Assembly (NCBI RefSeq): GCF_025244705.1
Contig: NZ_CP104207.1
Location: forward strand, 1 to 64,000
Length of the DNA: 64,000 nucleotides
Origin: Sphingopyxis sp. PET50
GTDB taxonomy: Bacteria; Pseudomonadota; Alphaproteobacteria; Sphingomonadales; Sphingomonadaceae
Direction of reading: 5' to 3'
The position numbers were made by a program, and so were the translations under genes. Every line of letters begins with the position of its first letter. Position 1 is the stretch's first letter. Positions 25,266 through 37,688 of this stretch are shown piece after piece. A model generated the notes under the pieces. The model had not been told where the DNA came from and ran no database searches. It was given only the letters and a program-made list of their open reading frames with translations.

Positions 25266-26485
25266 CAGCGCGGCTTGCGGGGGGAGGGCTTGCGGGCGCC
25301 GGAAGAGGGCGCGCCGCGCTTCGCGGCTGGCTTGCCGCCCCTGGGTTTGGGCTTTGTCTTGCCGACATGGTCGGTGGGCTTGCTCGTCGCGGTACGCCCG
25401 CGCCGTTCGCCGCGCCGCGCCTTGCGGATCGCCTTGCTGTGCGCCTTCGCCGCGGCCTTCTCGGCCGTTTTCGGCGACGGGCCCTTGGCGACATCGTCGA
25501 TCCCGACCTCGCCCAGCACGGCATCGAAGCCCAGCGCGTCGAGGCTCGCGGCGAAATGCTCGGGCACCTCCGCGCTGATGTCGATCGCGCCGCCGTCGGG
25601 GTGATCGATGCGCAGGCGGCGGCTGTGCAGATGCATCTTGCGGCTGATCGTCCCGGTCAGAAAGGCGCCCTTGCCGCCATATTTGCCGTCGCCGACGATC
25701 GGATGGCCGATCGCCGCCATATGGACGCGCAGCTGGTGGGTGCGCCCGGTCAGCGGCTGCAGCTCGACCCACGCCGCGCTATTGCCCGCGCGCTCGATGA
25801 TCCGGTAGCGCGTCCTCGACGGCAGGCCCTTGTCGTCGACATGCATCTTCTCGCCGCCCGATCCCGGCTGCTTGGCGAGCGGCAGATCGATCTCGCCCTG
25901 CGCGATGTCGGGGACGCCGACGATGATCGCCCAATAGGTCTTCTTGGCGCTGCGGTTCGAAAAGCTCTTGGCGAAATAGGCGGCGGCGCGCGGCGTGCGG
26001 GCGATCAGCAGCGCGCCCGACGTATCCTTGTCGAGCCGGTGGACGAGTTTTGGTCGCACCGGACCGTCATATTTCAGCGCGTCGAGCAGGCCGTCGACAT
26101 GCTGCTCGGTCTTGGTGCCGCCCTGCGTCGCGAGGCCGGGCAGTTTGTTGAGCACGATCGCGCTGGCATCGCGGTGGATCACCATGCCCGCCGCCAGTTC
26201 GACGTCGGCGTCGGTCAGCGGGCGCCCCTTGCGCGCCGGACGCGCTTCGGCCTCGACCGGCGGGGTCGGCATGACCAGCTTCTGCCCGGTCTCGATGCGA
26301 TCGGACACATCGGCCTTCCTGCCGTCGAGCGTGAGCTGGCCCGAGCGCGCCCAGCGCGCGAGCAGCGCGTGCGGCGTGCCCGGCCGGTGGCGTTTGAACC
26401 AGCGGTCGAGGCGGATGCCGTCATCCTCCTCGGCGATGGTCGCCCCATCCATCCTGGCCACGTCCATCTTCGCCTTCTCGCTCAT
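25265..26485 (-). CDS. RluA/RluC-family pseudouridine synthase with a basic tail
   Basis: The 406-residue protein has an N-terminal S4-like RNA-binding segment (IRLDRWFKRHRPGTPHALL) and the catalytic motif KLVHRLDKDTSGALLIAR, with Asp as nucleophile. It then has ELQPLTGRTHQLRVHMAAIGHPI. From about residue 320 a Lys/Arg/Ala-rich tail (AAAKAHSKAIRKARRGERRG and onward) extends the protein. Substrate may be 23S rRNA (RluC or RluD sites), but the exact position cannot be read from sequence. The start overlaps the fluoride channel stop. Confidence 0.92.
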   Translation of the reverse strand: MSEKAKMDVARMDGATIAEEDDGIRLDRWFKRHRPGTPHALLARWARSGQLTLDGRKADVSDRIETGQKLVMPTPPVEAEARPARKGRPLTDADVELAAGMVIHRDASAIVLNKLPGLATQGGTKTEQHVDGLLDALKYDGPVRPKLVHRLDKDTSGALLIARTPRAAAYFAKSFSNRSAKKTYWAIIVGVPDIAQGEIDLPLAKQPGSGGEKMHVDDKGLPSRTRYRIIERAGNSAAWVELQPLTGRTHQLRVHMAAIGHPIVGDGKYGGKGAFLTGTISRKMHLHSRRLRIDHPDGGAIDISAEVPEHFAASLDALGFDAVLGEVGIDDVAKGPSPKTAEKAAAKAHSKAIRKARRGERRGRTATSKPTDHVGKTKPKPRGGKPAAKRGAPSSGARKPSPRKPR

Positions 26486-26859
26486 GCCGGCACCGGCCGC
26501 ATCAAGAGCAGGCCGATCTCGCAGGCGGCGATCGCGCCGAGCACCGAGGCGAGGACATAGGCGAGGGCCTGCCCGTTCTGACCGCGCTCGAACAAGGCCC
26601 AGAACTCCATGCTGAACGCCGAAAAGGTCGTGAAACCACCGAGTACCCCGACGCCCAGGAACAGGCGCGCCGTCTCGCTGCCGCCGCTGCGCGCCAGCCA
26701 GCCGATCAGCAGCCCCATCAACAGGCTGCCGGCGATGTTGATCGACAGCGTCCACCAGGGAAAACCGGGCCCCAGGCGCGCGAGCATGGCGCCGCCGACA
26801 AGGTGCCGCGCGCCGGCGCCGAGCGCGCCGCCGATCATTACGGGAAAAAGGCCGTTCAT
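26482..26859 (-). CDS. crcB: Fluoride channel CrcB/Fluc
   Basis: The 125-residue protein has four hydrophobic helices, and dual-topology dimers export fluoride. Conserved parts are GGALGAGARHLVGG at the N-terminus, the NIAGSLLMGLLIGW helix with its Asn, and the GGFTTFSAFSMEFW segment containing the phenylalanine-box and Thr/Ser residues of the pore. It overlaps the pseudouridine synthase gene by ATGA. No fluoride riboswitch is evident upstream. Confidence 0.94.
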   Translation of the reverse strand: MNGLFPVMIGGALGAGARHLVGGAMLARLGPGFPWWTLSINIAGSLLMGLLIGWLARSGGSETARLFLGVGVLGGFTTFSAFSMEFWALFERGQNGQALAYVLASVLGAIAACEIGLLLMRPVPA

Positions 26860-26905
26860 CCGCCCGCCCTAGCCGCAAAAGCGCAGCGCGGAAAGCCGTG
26901 CGTCG

Positions 26906-27490
26906 TCAGCGATCGGCAGTGATGGCGCCGACGGCTGTCGCGGCGCGTTCGTGTGCGGCGCGCCAGTCCGCGGGCCGATCGAAATCGCCCTGCCAGATGC
27001 CGCGCCGGGCCAGCTGCGCTTCGCCCTCGCCGGGCAGATAGGCATCGTCGGTCGCCACCGCCCAGCCCAGGCGGACCATTTCGCCCGACAGGTCGGCGCC
27101 ATCGGGTTCGGGCCGCGTGCGGCAGGCGGCAAGCGTGCGGTCATATTTGTCCTTCGCCGTCAGCGCGCAGAACAGCGGCCCACGCCCGGCGATCCTGGCG
27201 AGCGCGGCCCGCGCCTCGTGACCGCAGGGCCAGCGGCCGCCGTCGGCGCGCGCGCAGTCCTGCCGATATTCGACCGCGTCGAGGCCCGTCAGGCGAATGG
27301 TGAGCGGAAGGCCGTCGCGTTTCACGGACAGGCTGTCGCCGTCGATGACATGGACGAGCGCCACGGCCTCGGCCGGCACGGGCCGCGCATACCAGACGGC
27401 CAGCGCCATCGCCGCGAGCAGCAACAGGGCGCCCAGCGACCGCAAACGGCGACGCCAGCGCGGGCGGGTGGAAAGAGGCGAACGCGGCAT
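26906..27490 (-). CDS. Thermonuclease (SNase)-family protein, membrane-anchored or secreted
   Basis: The N-terminus RRRLRSLGALLLLAAMALAVWYARP is a signal or anchor. The SNase-like barrel follows: VHVIDGDSLSVKRDGLPLTIRLTGLDAVEYRQDC, then KDKYDRTLAACRT and GEMVRLGWAVATDDAYLPGEGEAQLARRGIWQG. Residues equivalent to the calcium and catalytic positions (Asp in VIDGD, Arg in IRLTG, Glu in AVEY) can be seen. ATG at 27490 was chosen because it leaves a normal signal; the frame is open further upstream. Confidence 0.87.
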   Translation of the reverse strand: MPRSPLSTRPRWRRRLRSLGALLLLAAMALAVWYARPVPAEAVALVHVIDGDSLSVKRDGLPLTIRLTGLDAVEYRQDCARADGGRWPCGHEARAALARIAGRGPLFCALTAKDKYDRTLAACRTRPEPDGADLSGEMVRLGWAVATDDAYLPGEGEAQLARRGIWQGDFDRPADWRAAHERAATAVGAITADR

Positions 27491-27730
27491 CGTCGGGCGA
27501 ACAGTGCTGACCCTCGACCGGTCTGGCAAGCGCGAATAGGGGATTGACGTGGAGAACAAACCATGTCCAAAATGGAGGCAATTCCACCAGCCCGGCCCCG
27601 ATCAAACGTTGCCTCTTGTTCGTCAGCGTCCGGATTGGCGGCACTTTGGAACGAACAAAAGGTGAATATCGCCATTTTGACGACATAAGGACGCCAAGGC
27701 GGAGCGACGGTGAGGAAAGGGGCGGACAGG

Positions 27731-28750
27731 ATGGACCAGATGATCGAATCGGGCTTGCGGGCCATGGCGCCGCCGACCGGTTTCGAACCGGCCGCCTTGC
27801 CCATGGCCGCCGCGGACGGCGTTCCGGCGTCGGTGCTGTTCGTGGGCCCGCGCGCGATCGGCGCCGAACTGGCGCGCTCGGGCCGGGCGCGCGTGATCGA
27901 TCATATCCCGCCGGCGCGCATGGCGGCGCATCTGCGCAGCATGGCGCTGCCCGACATCGTCTGGCTGATCGATGCCGAAACGATCGAGAGCGAAACGCTC
28001 GCCGAAATCTGCGACGCCGTGCTGGCGATGGAATGCGCGCTGGTGTGCGAAACCGCGCTGGGCGGACTCGATCGCGTCGCGGCGACGGTCCCGGCGTCGA
28101 TCCGCACCGAATGGCTGGTCGATGCCGACGCCGCCGACCGGCTGGTCGCGCTCGCGGCGGCCTCGCGCGCGGCCTCCCCCGCCGTCCACGACATCGCGCG
28201 CGACGAGGCGATGGAGCGGATCGACCAGCTGCAGGACGAGGTGGCGCGCATCGCCCGGCTGCTCGGCGATCTCGCGGGACAGCGCGGATTGCCGGGCGCG
28301 CCGGGGGGCTTCGCGCCGCGCGACGCGGATCACGGCGACGCCGGGGCGCAGCTCCGGTCGCCCGTCCGCGACTATGCCGCCGGTCCGCGCAGCTTCGAAC
28401 CCGAGGAACGCACGGTGCATCGCCAGCGCGCCAAGGCGGTGCGCCGGATGCTGCGCCAGCGCCGGATGCGCGAACAATATTTCCCCGCCGACCTCTTCGC
28501 CGATCCGGCATGGGACATGCTGCTCGACCTCTATGCCGCGCGGCTGGAACGCCAGCCGGTGTCGGTGTCGAGCCTGTGCATCGCCGCCGCGGTCCCCGCG
28601 ACGACCGCGCTGCGCTGGATCAAGACGATGACCGATGCCGGACTGTTCCTGCGCGAAGCCGACCCGCACGACGGCCGCCGCATCTTCATCGGCCTTGCCG
28701 AGGCGGCGTTCGACGCGCTGGCGCGCTATTTCGAGGCACTGGAGGAATAG
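27731..28750 (+). CDS. Winged-helix (MarR-like) DNA-binding protein with a long N-terminal region
   Basis: The C-terminal domain (about residues 230-339) is a winged helix: MLLDLYAARLERQPVSVSSL, VPATTALRWIKTMTDAGLF, then the wing READPHDGRRIFIGL. The N-terminal 160 residues resemble a receiver-like alpha/beta fold without clear phosphorylation residues. A coiled-coil segment follows (MERIDQLQDEVARIARLL, about residues 160-180). I do not know its targets. Start at ATG 27731 after GAGGAAAGG; a GTG at 27710 is possible. Confidence 0.78.
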   Translation: MDQMIESGLRAMAPPTGFEPAALPMAAADGVPASVLFVGPRAIGAELARSGRARVIDHIPPARMAAHLRSMALPDIVWLIDAETIESETLAEICDAVLAMECALVCETALGGLDRVAATVPASIRTEWLVDADAADRLVALAAASRAASPAVHDIARDEAMERIDQLQDEVARIARLLGDLAGQRGLPGAPGGFAPRDADHGDAGAQLRSPVRDYAAGPRSFEPEERTVHRQRAKAVRRMLRQRRMREQYFPADLFADPAWDMLLDLYAARLERQPVSVSSLCIAAAVPATTALRWIKTMTDAGLFLREADPHDGRRIFIGLAEAAFDALARYFEALEE

Positions 28751-28807
28751 CAGCCGAGCCTTGCTACGGCCACGAAGCTGTGGCACGGGCGCCCATTCTC
28801 CGAATGG

Positions 28808-28883
28808 GGGCGCTTAGCTCAGTTGGTAGAGCATCTCGTTTACACCGAGAGGGTCGGCGGTTCGAGCCCGTCAGCGCCCACCA
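28808..28883 (+). tRNA. tRNA-Val (anticodon TAC)
   Basis: A 76-nt cloverleaf with GGGCGCT/AGCGCCC acceptor stem, D-arm TAGCTCAGTTGGTAGAGC, anticodon stem TCTCG/CGAGA with loop TTTACAC (anticodon TAC), T-arm with GGTTCGAGCC and encoded CCA. It reads GTA and, by wobble, GTG codons. Confidence 0.97.
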
Positions 28884-28949
28884 TATCCGCCTTGTTGCGA
28901 TCGATGCCATGGCGCTAAACGGCCTTCCGTTCGGAAAGGAAACCCGGTG

Positions 28950-30402
28950 ATGCGCCTGCTTGCCATTCTCGCTTCGACCCTGCTTGCGTTCGCGAGTCCC
29001 GCGCTGGCGGCGCAGAATCAGGGCGATGTCATCATCCGCCACGTTACGCTGATCGACGTCGAAGCGGCGACGGCGGTTGCCGGTCAGGCCGTCGTGCTGC
29101 GCGGCGACGATATCGTCGCGGCCGGTCCCGACGCGGCGATCGCCAAGGGCTGGCGCGCGAAGCGGCAGGTCGAGGGCAGGGGCAAATATCTGATCCCCGG
29201 CCTGTGGGACATGCATGTCCATTTCGGCGGCGGCCCCGACCTGATCGCGGAAAATGAAGCGCTTTTCCCGCTTTATGTGGCGAATGGCATCACGACGATT
29301 CGCGATTGTTCGGGCGACCTCGCCGATCAGGTGCTGGCCTGGCGGAGCGCAATCGCCGCAGGCGAGGTGTTCGGCCCGCGCCTGCTCACTTCAGGCGCCA
29401 AGATCGAGGGGATCGCGCCGCTGTGGAAGGGGACGATCGAGGTCGGCAGCGAGGCCGATGCCGACGCGGCGCTCGACCGGTTGAAGAATCGCGATCACGT
29501 CGATTTCGTCAAGATCACCGACAGCACGTTGAAACCCGAATTGTTCCTCTATGCGCTGAAACGGGCAAAGATGATGGGCATCCGCACCTCGGGGCATATT
29601 CCGATGGCGCTGACGACGGGGCAGGCGGTCGATGCGGGGCTGAGCTCGATCGAGCATCTCGACTATGCCTATAACGCCGGGGTGAAGGATGAGGCGGCGG
29701 TCGCGGCCGATTTCGCCGCGGGACGGATCGACCGTGCGGAGGCCAACCGTGCGGCTCGACGCGGGCTTCGACCGCGATACGGCGATGGCGGCCTATCGTC
29801 GCTTCGCGGCCCAGGGCGTCTATGTCACCCCGACGCTCAACGGCAGCCGGATCATCGCGTGGCTCGACCGCGACGATCATGGCAAGGATGCGGGGCTCGC
29901 TTATGTTGGGCCGAAGCTGCGCAAGACTTATGAATGGCGCGTCGAGCGCGCCGCGAAGGCCGATGCCGCGGGAATCGCGGCGCGGCACAAGCAGATCGAG
30001 GATATCGGGGCGATCCTGCCGATGCTGGCCGAGGCGGGGGTGCCGATCATCGCGGGGACCGACGCGGGTTTCCTCAACAGCTTCAACTATCCGGGTTTCG
30101 GCCTGCACGACGAGATCGCGCTGTTTGTCGAAAAGGGGCTGACCCCGGCGCAGGCGCTCGCTTCGGCGACGCGCGCGGGGCCGGCGTGGTTCGGCTGGCT
30201 CGACCGTTATGGCGCGATCAAGGCGGGCATGGCGGCCGACCTGGTGCTGCTGACGCAGAACCCGCTGGAGGATATCGCCGCGACGCGCGCGATCGACACG
30301 GTGGTGATGCGCGGGCGCGTGCATGACCGCGCGGCGCTCGACAAGCTGCTGGCCGACACGCGCGCGAAGGTCGCGGCGTGGGATGCGGCGGCGCCCAATT
30401 GA
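28950..30402 (+). CDS. Secreted amidohydrolase-family enzyme (apparent frameshift)
   Basis: The signal peptide MRLLAILASTLLAFASPALA precedes an imidazolonepropionase/prolidase-like amidohydrolase. Metal-binding parts are GLWDMHVHFGG (His-x-His), the KITDS Lys region, SGHIPMAL, SSIEHLDYA and IIAGTDAGF with the last Asp. The frame breaks near 29745, between RAEANRA and LDAGFDRDTAMAAYRRF; removing one G from GCGGCTC restores it. The restored length is about 483. The substrate is unknown; relatives hydrolyse Xaa-Pro/Arg dipeptides or cyclic amides. ATG at 28950 follows GGAAAGGA. Confidence 0.88.
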
Positions 30403-30412
30403 CAGACGGAAT

Positions 30413-30685
30413 TCAGGGGATCGCGCGCGCCGCTTGCCGTGCGCGCCACACGCTCCACAAGGTGAACAGTCCCATCGCGGCCCAAATGATGTTGAGCACC
30501 GCCGAGGGTAGCGCACCATTATAGCCCGAATTGACGACGAAGCCGCCGGCGCCGATCACGTTCATCCATTGATAGACATATCCGCGCGCCTCGAGCTTGC
30601 CGAGCGAGAGCAGGATATAGGCCGCAAGGATGAGCGCCGCGGCGGTCCAGCCGATCGCCTCGATGCCGATGTTGAAAATGCTCAT
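30413..30685 (-). CDS. Small membrane protein, three transmembrane segments (CBU_0592-like)
   Basis: The 90-residue protein has three hydrophobic segments (AIGWTAAALILAAYILLSLG, MNVIGAGGFVVNSG, VLNIIWAAMGLFTLWSVW). The pattern matches the small CBU_0592-like domain family of unknown function. The ATG at 30685 follows a purine-rich region. The gene is convergent with the amidohydrolase, only 10 bases from its stop. Confidence 0.82.
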   Translation of the reverse strand: MSIFNIGIEAIGWTAAALILAAYILLSLGKLEARGYVYQWMNVIGAGGFVVNSGYNGALPSAVLNIIWAAMGLFTLWSVWRARQAARAIP

Positions 30686-30734
30686 ATCCCGTCCCTTCGC
30701 GGCCGTTTGCCGGCCCATGGTGCGGGACGGCGAT

Positions 30735-31022
30735 TCAGCGCATGTCCCGTTCGAGCGCTTCGACCGCGTCCTTCGCTTCGGCCAGCCCGAGCCCGGTCTT
30801 TTCGCGCATCAGCTTGATTGCCTCGATCTTGCGATTCTGGCGGATCAGGTCGAGGATCGCCTCGTCACCGATCCGCTCGTCGCCCACACGCACCATCGGG
30901 CGCTGCACCGTGCGCGGCGGAGCGGTGAGGTCGCGCCGGTCGCCCTGACCCCTGCGGAGCAGGAACAGGGTCAGCGCGACCCCGAGCAGCAGGCCGAGGA
31001 CGAAGGGGATCAAGGCGCCCAT
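30735..31022 (-). CDS. Membrane-anchored ribosomal L7/L12 C-terminal-domain-like protein
   Basis: The 95-residue protein opens with a single transmembrane helix (LIPFVLGLLLGVALTLFLL) and a short basic linker. It ends in a domain closely resembling the L7/L12 C-terminal domain (RQNRKIEAIKLMREKTGLGLAEAKDAVEALE). In ribosomes this domain recruits translation factors. A membrane-anchored copy is not the ribosomal protein itself, and its role is unknown. It sits just downstream of acnA on the same strand. Confidence 0.82.
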   Translation of the reverse strand: MGALIPFVLGLLLGVALTLFLLRRGQGDRRDLTAPPRTVQRPMVRVGDERIGDEAILDLIRQNRKIEAIKLMREKTGLGLAEAKDAVEALERDMR

Positions 31023-31038
31023 CGTCCCCGCCTAACCC

Positions 31039-33711
<2,673 letters not shown>

Positions 33712-33903
33712 AGGCTTGCAGTCCCCTGTTGGGCGCGGCGGGGAAGTGACGCCCGAAGCCCGAGCAAGGAGAGCGGGGCAAACGGGAGTCGCGCGCGCGG
33801 TTTTTGTTGGGGACGCCTTACGCCGGGGGTAGGGAATTGCAAGGGGGTGACGAGGATAGCTGGGCCGCTTGTTCGTTGCTCTTGCAAATGCTATCTTACC
33901 GGT

Positions 33904-34191
33904 ATGACCAAGGAAACCAGAGTGTCCGCCAAGGGACAGGTCGTCATCCCCAAGGATGTCCGCGACCGGCTGAACTGGGACGTCGGCACGGTGCTGGAGG
34001 TCGTCGACGGTCCCGCCGGCGTGATGCTGCGCGCCAAGCCCAAGGCGAAGCCGGCGTTGAGCTTCGACGAGGCGATGGCGAAGCTGCGCAAGACGGTGAA
34101 TTACAAGGGGCCGCGGATCAGCGACGAAGACGCGCACGCCGCGATCGACCGCATGTTTCGCGAGGACAAGAGCTGGGACCCGCCGAATTGA
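33904..34191 (+). CDS. vapB: AbrB/MazE-type antitoxin (VapB-like)
   Basis: The 95-residue protein has an N-terminal swapped-hairpin AbrB domain ([31 protein letters not shown]). A C-terminal tail ([33 protein letters not shown]) would wrap around its toxin. It would bind its own promoter. The stop overlaps the toxin's TTG start, the usual tight coupling of antitoxin and toxin. Confidence 0.92.
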   Translation: MTKETRVSAKGQVVIPKDVRDRLNWDVGTVLEVVDGPAGVMLRAKPKAKPALSFDEAMAKLRKTVNYKGPRISDEDAHAAIDRMFREDKSWDPPN

Positions 34192-34571
34192 AGGCGGTCG
34201 ATACGAATATTCTCGCGCGTTTCATGCTGGATGACGATCCGGTGCAATCACCCATCGCGCGCGACATCATCGAGGCGGGCGTGTTCGTGCCGCTGACAGT
34301 GCTGCTCGAACTCGGCTGGTTGCTGCAATCGCGCTACGCGATGGAGCGGGCGCATCTTGCGGCGTCGTTGCTTGGTCTGTTCGATGTGCCGGGAATCGTG
34401 CTGGATGACGAGTTGGCGGTGCGAAGCGCGGTCGCGGCTTTTGCCAAGGGGGGCGATTTCGCCGATCACCTGCATTTGGTCGCGGCGAAGGGGGCCGAGG
34501 CGTTTGTGACCTTCGACCGGAGCATGGTTGCGAACGAGGCTATCGGGGTAAGGGTCGAAGTCGTCGGTTGA
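34188..34571 (+). CDS. vapC: PIN-domain toxin (VapC-like RNase)
   Basis: The 127-residue PIN nuclease has [13 protein letters not shown] (first acidic residue), [10 protein letters not shown] (Glu), [12 protein letters not shown] (Asp) and FVTFDRSMV (Asp). Together they form the four-acid active site for RNA cleavage. The start is a TTG at 34188 within the antitoxin stop (TTGA), giving the standard N-terminus with Asp at residue 5. Start by TTG may keep toxin output below that of the antitoxin. Confidence 0.92.
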   Translation: MKAVDTNILARFMLDDDPVQSPIARDIIEAGVFVPLTVLLELGWLLQSRYAMERAHLAASLLGLFDVPGIVLDDELAVRSAVAAFAKGGDFADHLHLVAAKGAEAFVTFDRSMVANEAIGVRVEVVG

Positions 34572-34730
34572 GACTTGCGATTTGGGGATTGCTGCACCTG
34601 CCACCGTAATGCGCAGCAGAGTTCGAGGAGGCGTCGCCAGCGCGCAGCCACTGGAAGGTGTTGGCGAAATGGCATAGGTTGCGGCTCGCTCCATCCATTG
34701 GAATGACTGGCAAAATATGCGAGTGCGGGC

Positions 34731-36430
34731 ATGATGATCGGGCGCGTGTGGTATTCGGCTCTGCTGGGGGTGCTGGCGATCGCCCCGGTCGCGGTGGCCG
34801 CTGTCGCAGCCGAACCGAAGGAGTCAGTCCGGGCAAGCGGCGACACCGATATCGTCGTCACCGCCGCTTCAGCCGAAGATCTGAGCGGCTGGAAGCGAGC
34901 GGAAACCGACCATGTCGTCGTCTTCAGCGATGGCGGCGAGCGCGAACTCGCCGACATCGCTACTCGCCTCGAGGGACTGCATGCGCTGATGTCCCGGCTT
35001 TACAGAACGACAGGGCAGGGCAGGGGCACGCCGAAGCTTCAGGTCATGCTGTTCGGATCGCGCGACGATCTCGTCCGGTTGGGACTCCGCAATCGGCGAT
35101 CCGCGGAAGGCCCTTTCATCAAGGATTTTTCGGACCAGCGATTTTTCGATCCGCGCATTGACGGGCCGATGCTCGCGCTTGTTCGCGACGATCAGATCAT
35201 CGATCTGGACACCAAGATGGCGCGCGATCGTTTTTGCGAGGATCTGGCCGAGGCGGGGGCGGATTGCGTCGGGCAGACCGAGCCCTCTCTGCCGCCAGTC
35301 GCGCGGCCGTGGGAGACCGTCCTCTATTCCGCATTTGCGCAGAGTTTCCTCCTATCGAACGTCCCCGCCGCCTATCCGCGCTGGTACCTCGATGGAGTCG
35401 GGGCGTTGTTTTCGACCGTCGACATCCGGAAGGACGGCACGATCGAATATGCCCGGCCGCCAGCGAACTATCGGCATATCTTCCGCTCCTATGGCGAAGT
35501 GAGCGCGCGCGAGGTGCTGACCGGCAGCTATCTCGACGCACCGTCCCAGCGCATGGCGTGGACGCCCTATCATGCGTGGCTGATCACCCATTATTTCGTC
35601 TTTTCCAATCCCAAGGCCGAACGGCAGACGCAATTCGCCCGCTATATGGCAGCGATCGGTCGCGGCGCCACGCCCGCCGAGGCGGCGGAGGCTTTCGGCG
35701 ATCTCGGCCGAGCTGACGCGCGAGATCAAATCCTATGCTTGAGCCGGAAAAAGGCTTTCGCGCGCACCCGGACGCCCGAAGCGCCGCCGCAGGCGCCGTC
35801 AGTGACGGCGCTGTCGAAGACACAGCTCGCGGTGCAGGAGGCACGGGTCCGACTGGGCGATCCGGTGCCGGATGCGGTTCCCGAAGCGGGCGAAACGGCA
35901 TCGCGGCCCCCGTGGATAGATCAATTGCGCGGCGCGTCCGAAGCCGATGCGGTGCTGGTTGCGGCCGAAGCCGAGTCGCCGCGCGGGCACGATCAGGCGA
36001 ATGTCTGGCCGATGCAGAGCGCGTCCTGGCGGGGTTGCCGGGAAGCGCGAGGGCGATGGCGTGGAAGGGGGTCGCGTTGACCGGGCAAGCGCTGGCGGGC
36101 CCGGCGGAGGGGCGCCGGGCGACGCTGGCGGCGGCGCGGGGGGCGCTGGAACGCGCATTGGAACTCGATCCGTACGATCCGGTCGCGGCGATCGCCTACT
36201 TCCAGAGCTTCACGAGAGCGGGAGAGCCGACCCCCGAAACCGCGATGGTTTTAGTAGCCAAGGTCGCGGCGATGGTGCCGGCCGCGCCATGGCCGCGGCT
36301 GCTGCTGGGCGAGGAGCTGGTGCGTCAAGGCAAACCCGATCTCGCGCGGCGGCTTTTGCAGCCGGTCCTGTATGGCGCCTATGATTCCCCCGAAAAGAAG
36401 GCCGCCCAGGCGCTGTTTGGCGCTTCTTAA
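34731..36430 (+). CDS. Secreted TPR-like protein of unknown function (apparent frameshifts)
   Basis: The N-terminus has a signal (YSALLGVLAIAPVAVAAVA). The main part is a peptidase-MA-like domain: ETDHVVVFSDGGERELADIATRLEGLHALM, then LLSNVPAAYPRWYLDGVGALFSTV, and later AFGDLGRA. It lacks a clear HExxH. The tail returns in another frame after about 35990 as ECLADAERVLAGLPGSARAMAWKG and TPR-like LERALELDPYDPVAAIAYFQSF, ending FGAS at 36430. A further break near 35710-35760 is possible. The restored gene would encode about 565 residues. Function is unknown. Confidence 0.65.
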
Positions 36431-36539
36431 CCGTCGCGGGAATTACGGCGGCAGGTGCAACAATTGCCGATCCAATTAAGTGACGGTGAAAAGCGGGGCC
36501 CGGATCAAGTCGGCATATATCCCATTGGAGCAAATATAT

Positions 36540-36590
36540 GTTCCCCCGCGAAGGCGGGACCCAGCCCCAGGGAGAGACGCGCGTGGTAGC
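36540..36590. repeat. Single arm of a CCCCCGCGAAGGCGGGA-type repeat
   Basis: The short hairpin TTCCCCCGCGAAGGCGGGAC matches the inner arm of the nested repeat near 53452-53541. Only one arm is visible here, so it looks like a remnant. It lies between the convergent TPR-like gene and the LacI regulator gene. Confidence 0.6.
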
Positions 36591-36620
36591 CGCGATCCTG
36601 CGGCGGTATCGGGCTGCGGC

Positions 36621-37639
36621 TCAGGCGGTGCCACGCGTCACCAGGCGGACGGGGATGCGCGTGCCGCTGCGCGTGAAATCATCGTCCTCGAGCGCCATTG
36701 CGACGAGCGCCTCGCCCGCCGCGTCGAGATCGGGCTCGAGCGTGGTGAGCGCGGGGTCGGCGAGCGTCGCCGGCGCGGATGCCGTCGAAGCCGATCAGCG
36801 CGACGTCGTGCGGAACGCGGCGCCCCGCCTCCTTCAGCCCCTGGAGCACGCCCAGCGCCAGCATGTCGGACGCGGCGAAGATCGCGTCGATGTCGGGATG
36901 CGCGCCGAGCAGCGCGCGCGCGGCGGCGACACCCTGCGCATGGCGGTCGGCGGCGGCGGCCGCCGCCCAGACGACAGGGGTGACGTCCCGCGCGCCGAGC
37001 GCGGCGGCGAAGCCCTCGCGCCGCTCGTCGAACTGGCGCTGCGCCGAATCGGCGGGGCCGACGAAGGCCGGGCGGCGCCGGCCGGTCGCGACGAAATGGC
37101 CGAGCGGCGAGGCGGCCGTCGGCGTCATTGTCGCTGCGCATCCAGTGGAAGGGGTCGCCGGGGCTGCCCCAGCAGACGAAGTCGAGGCCCGACGCCTGCG
37201 CCCCGGCGAAATAGTCCCACGCCGCCTCGTTGCTGGTGGTGCCGATGACGATCATCGCGTCGGCGAGACCCGAGGCGACGAAGTCGGCGCGGAAATTGTC
37301 CGGGCTTTCCTGGAAGCTGACGAGCAGGTTGAACCGGCGCCGCGACGTCGCCTCGGCGATGCTGCCGAGGAGGGCGAAATAGAAAGGGTTGATCGCGCTG
37401 CGGTCCTCGCCGGGACGGCAGATGGTGACGAGCGCGATCGTCTCGCTGCTCTTGAGACGGAGCGACGAGGCGTGGCGGTCGACGACATAGCCGAGCGCGT
37501 GCGCCGCGGCGGAGACGCGGGCGCGGGTCTCGGCGTTGACGCCGGGGCTGTCGCGCAGCGCGCGCGACACGGTCGATTGCGACACGCCCGCCCGCTCGGC
37601 GACGTCGAACGATGTCGGGCGCAGCATTTTTCCGCTCAT
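36621..37639 (-). CDS. LacI-family transcriptional regulator (apparent frameshifts)
   Basis: The N-terminal helix-turn-helix and hinge (TSFDVAERAGVSQSTVSRAL, VNAETRARVSAAAHALGYV) are clear, followed by a periplasmic-binding-like effector domain (AINPFYFALLGSIAEATSRR, WMRSDNDA). The frame breaks near 37110, continues as GHFVATGRRRPAFVGPAD to IGFDGIRAG, then breaks again near 36785. It ends PALTTLEPDLDAAGEALVAM...VRLVTRGTA at 36621. Restored length is about 338, normal for LacI regulators. It lies 50 bases downstream of the lasso tailoring genes on the same strand and may regulate them or a sugar operon outside this set. Confidence 0.85.
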
Positions 37640-37688
37640 TCCGGCCTCTTCCCCTCTGCCGCGTCTGTCGCCGCGAGGGGCGCGCTTG

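Noticed and set aside
34731..36430. Treating the TPR-like gene as a decayed pseudogene
   Set aside because: Both halves keep sensible protein sequence and the same region has many similar single-base breaks in essential genes, so sequencing error is the simpler explanation, though not proven.
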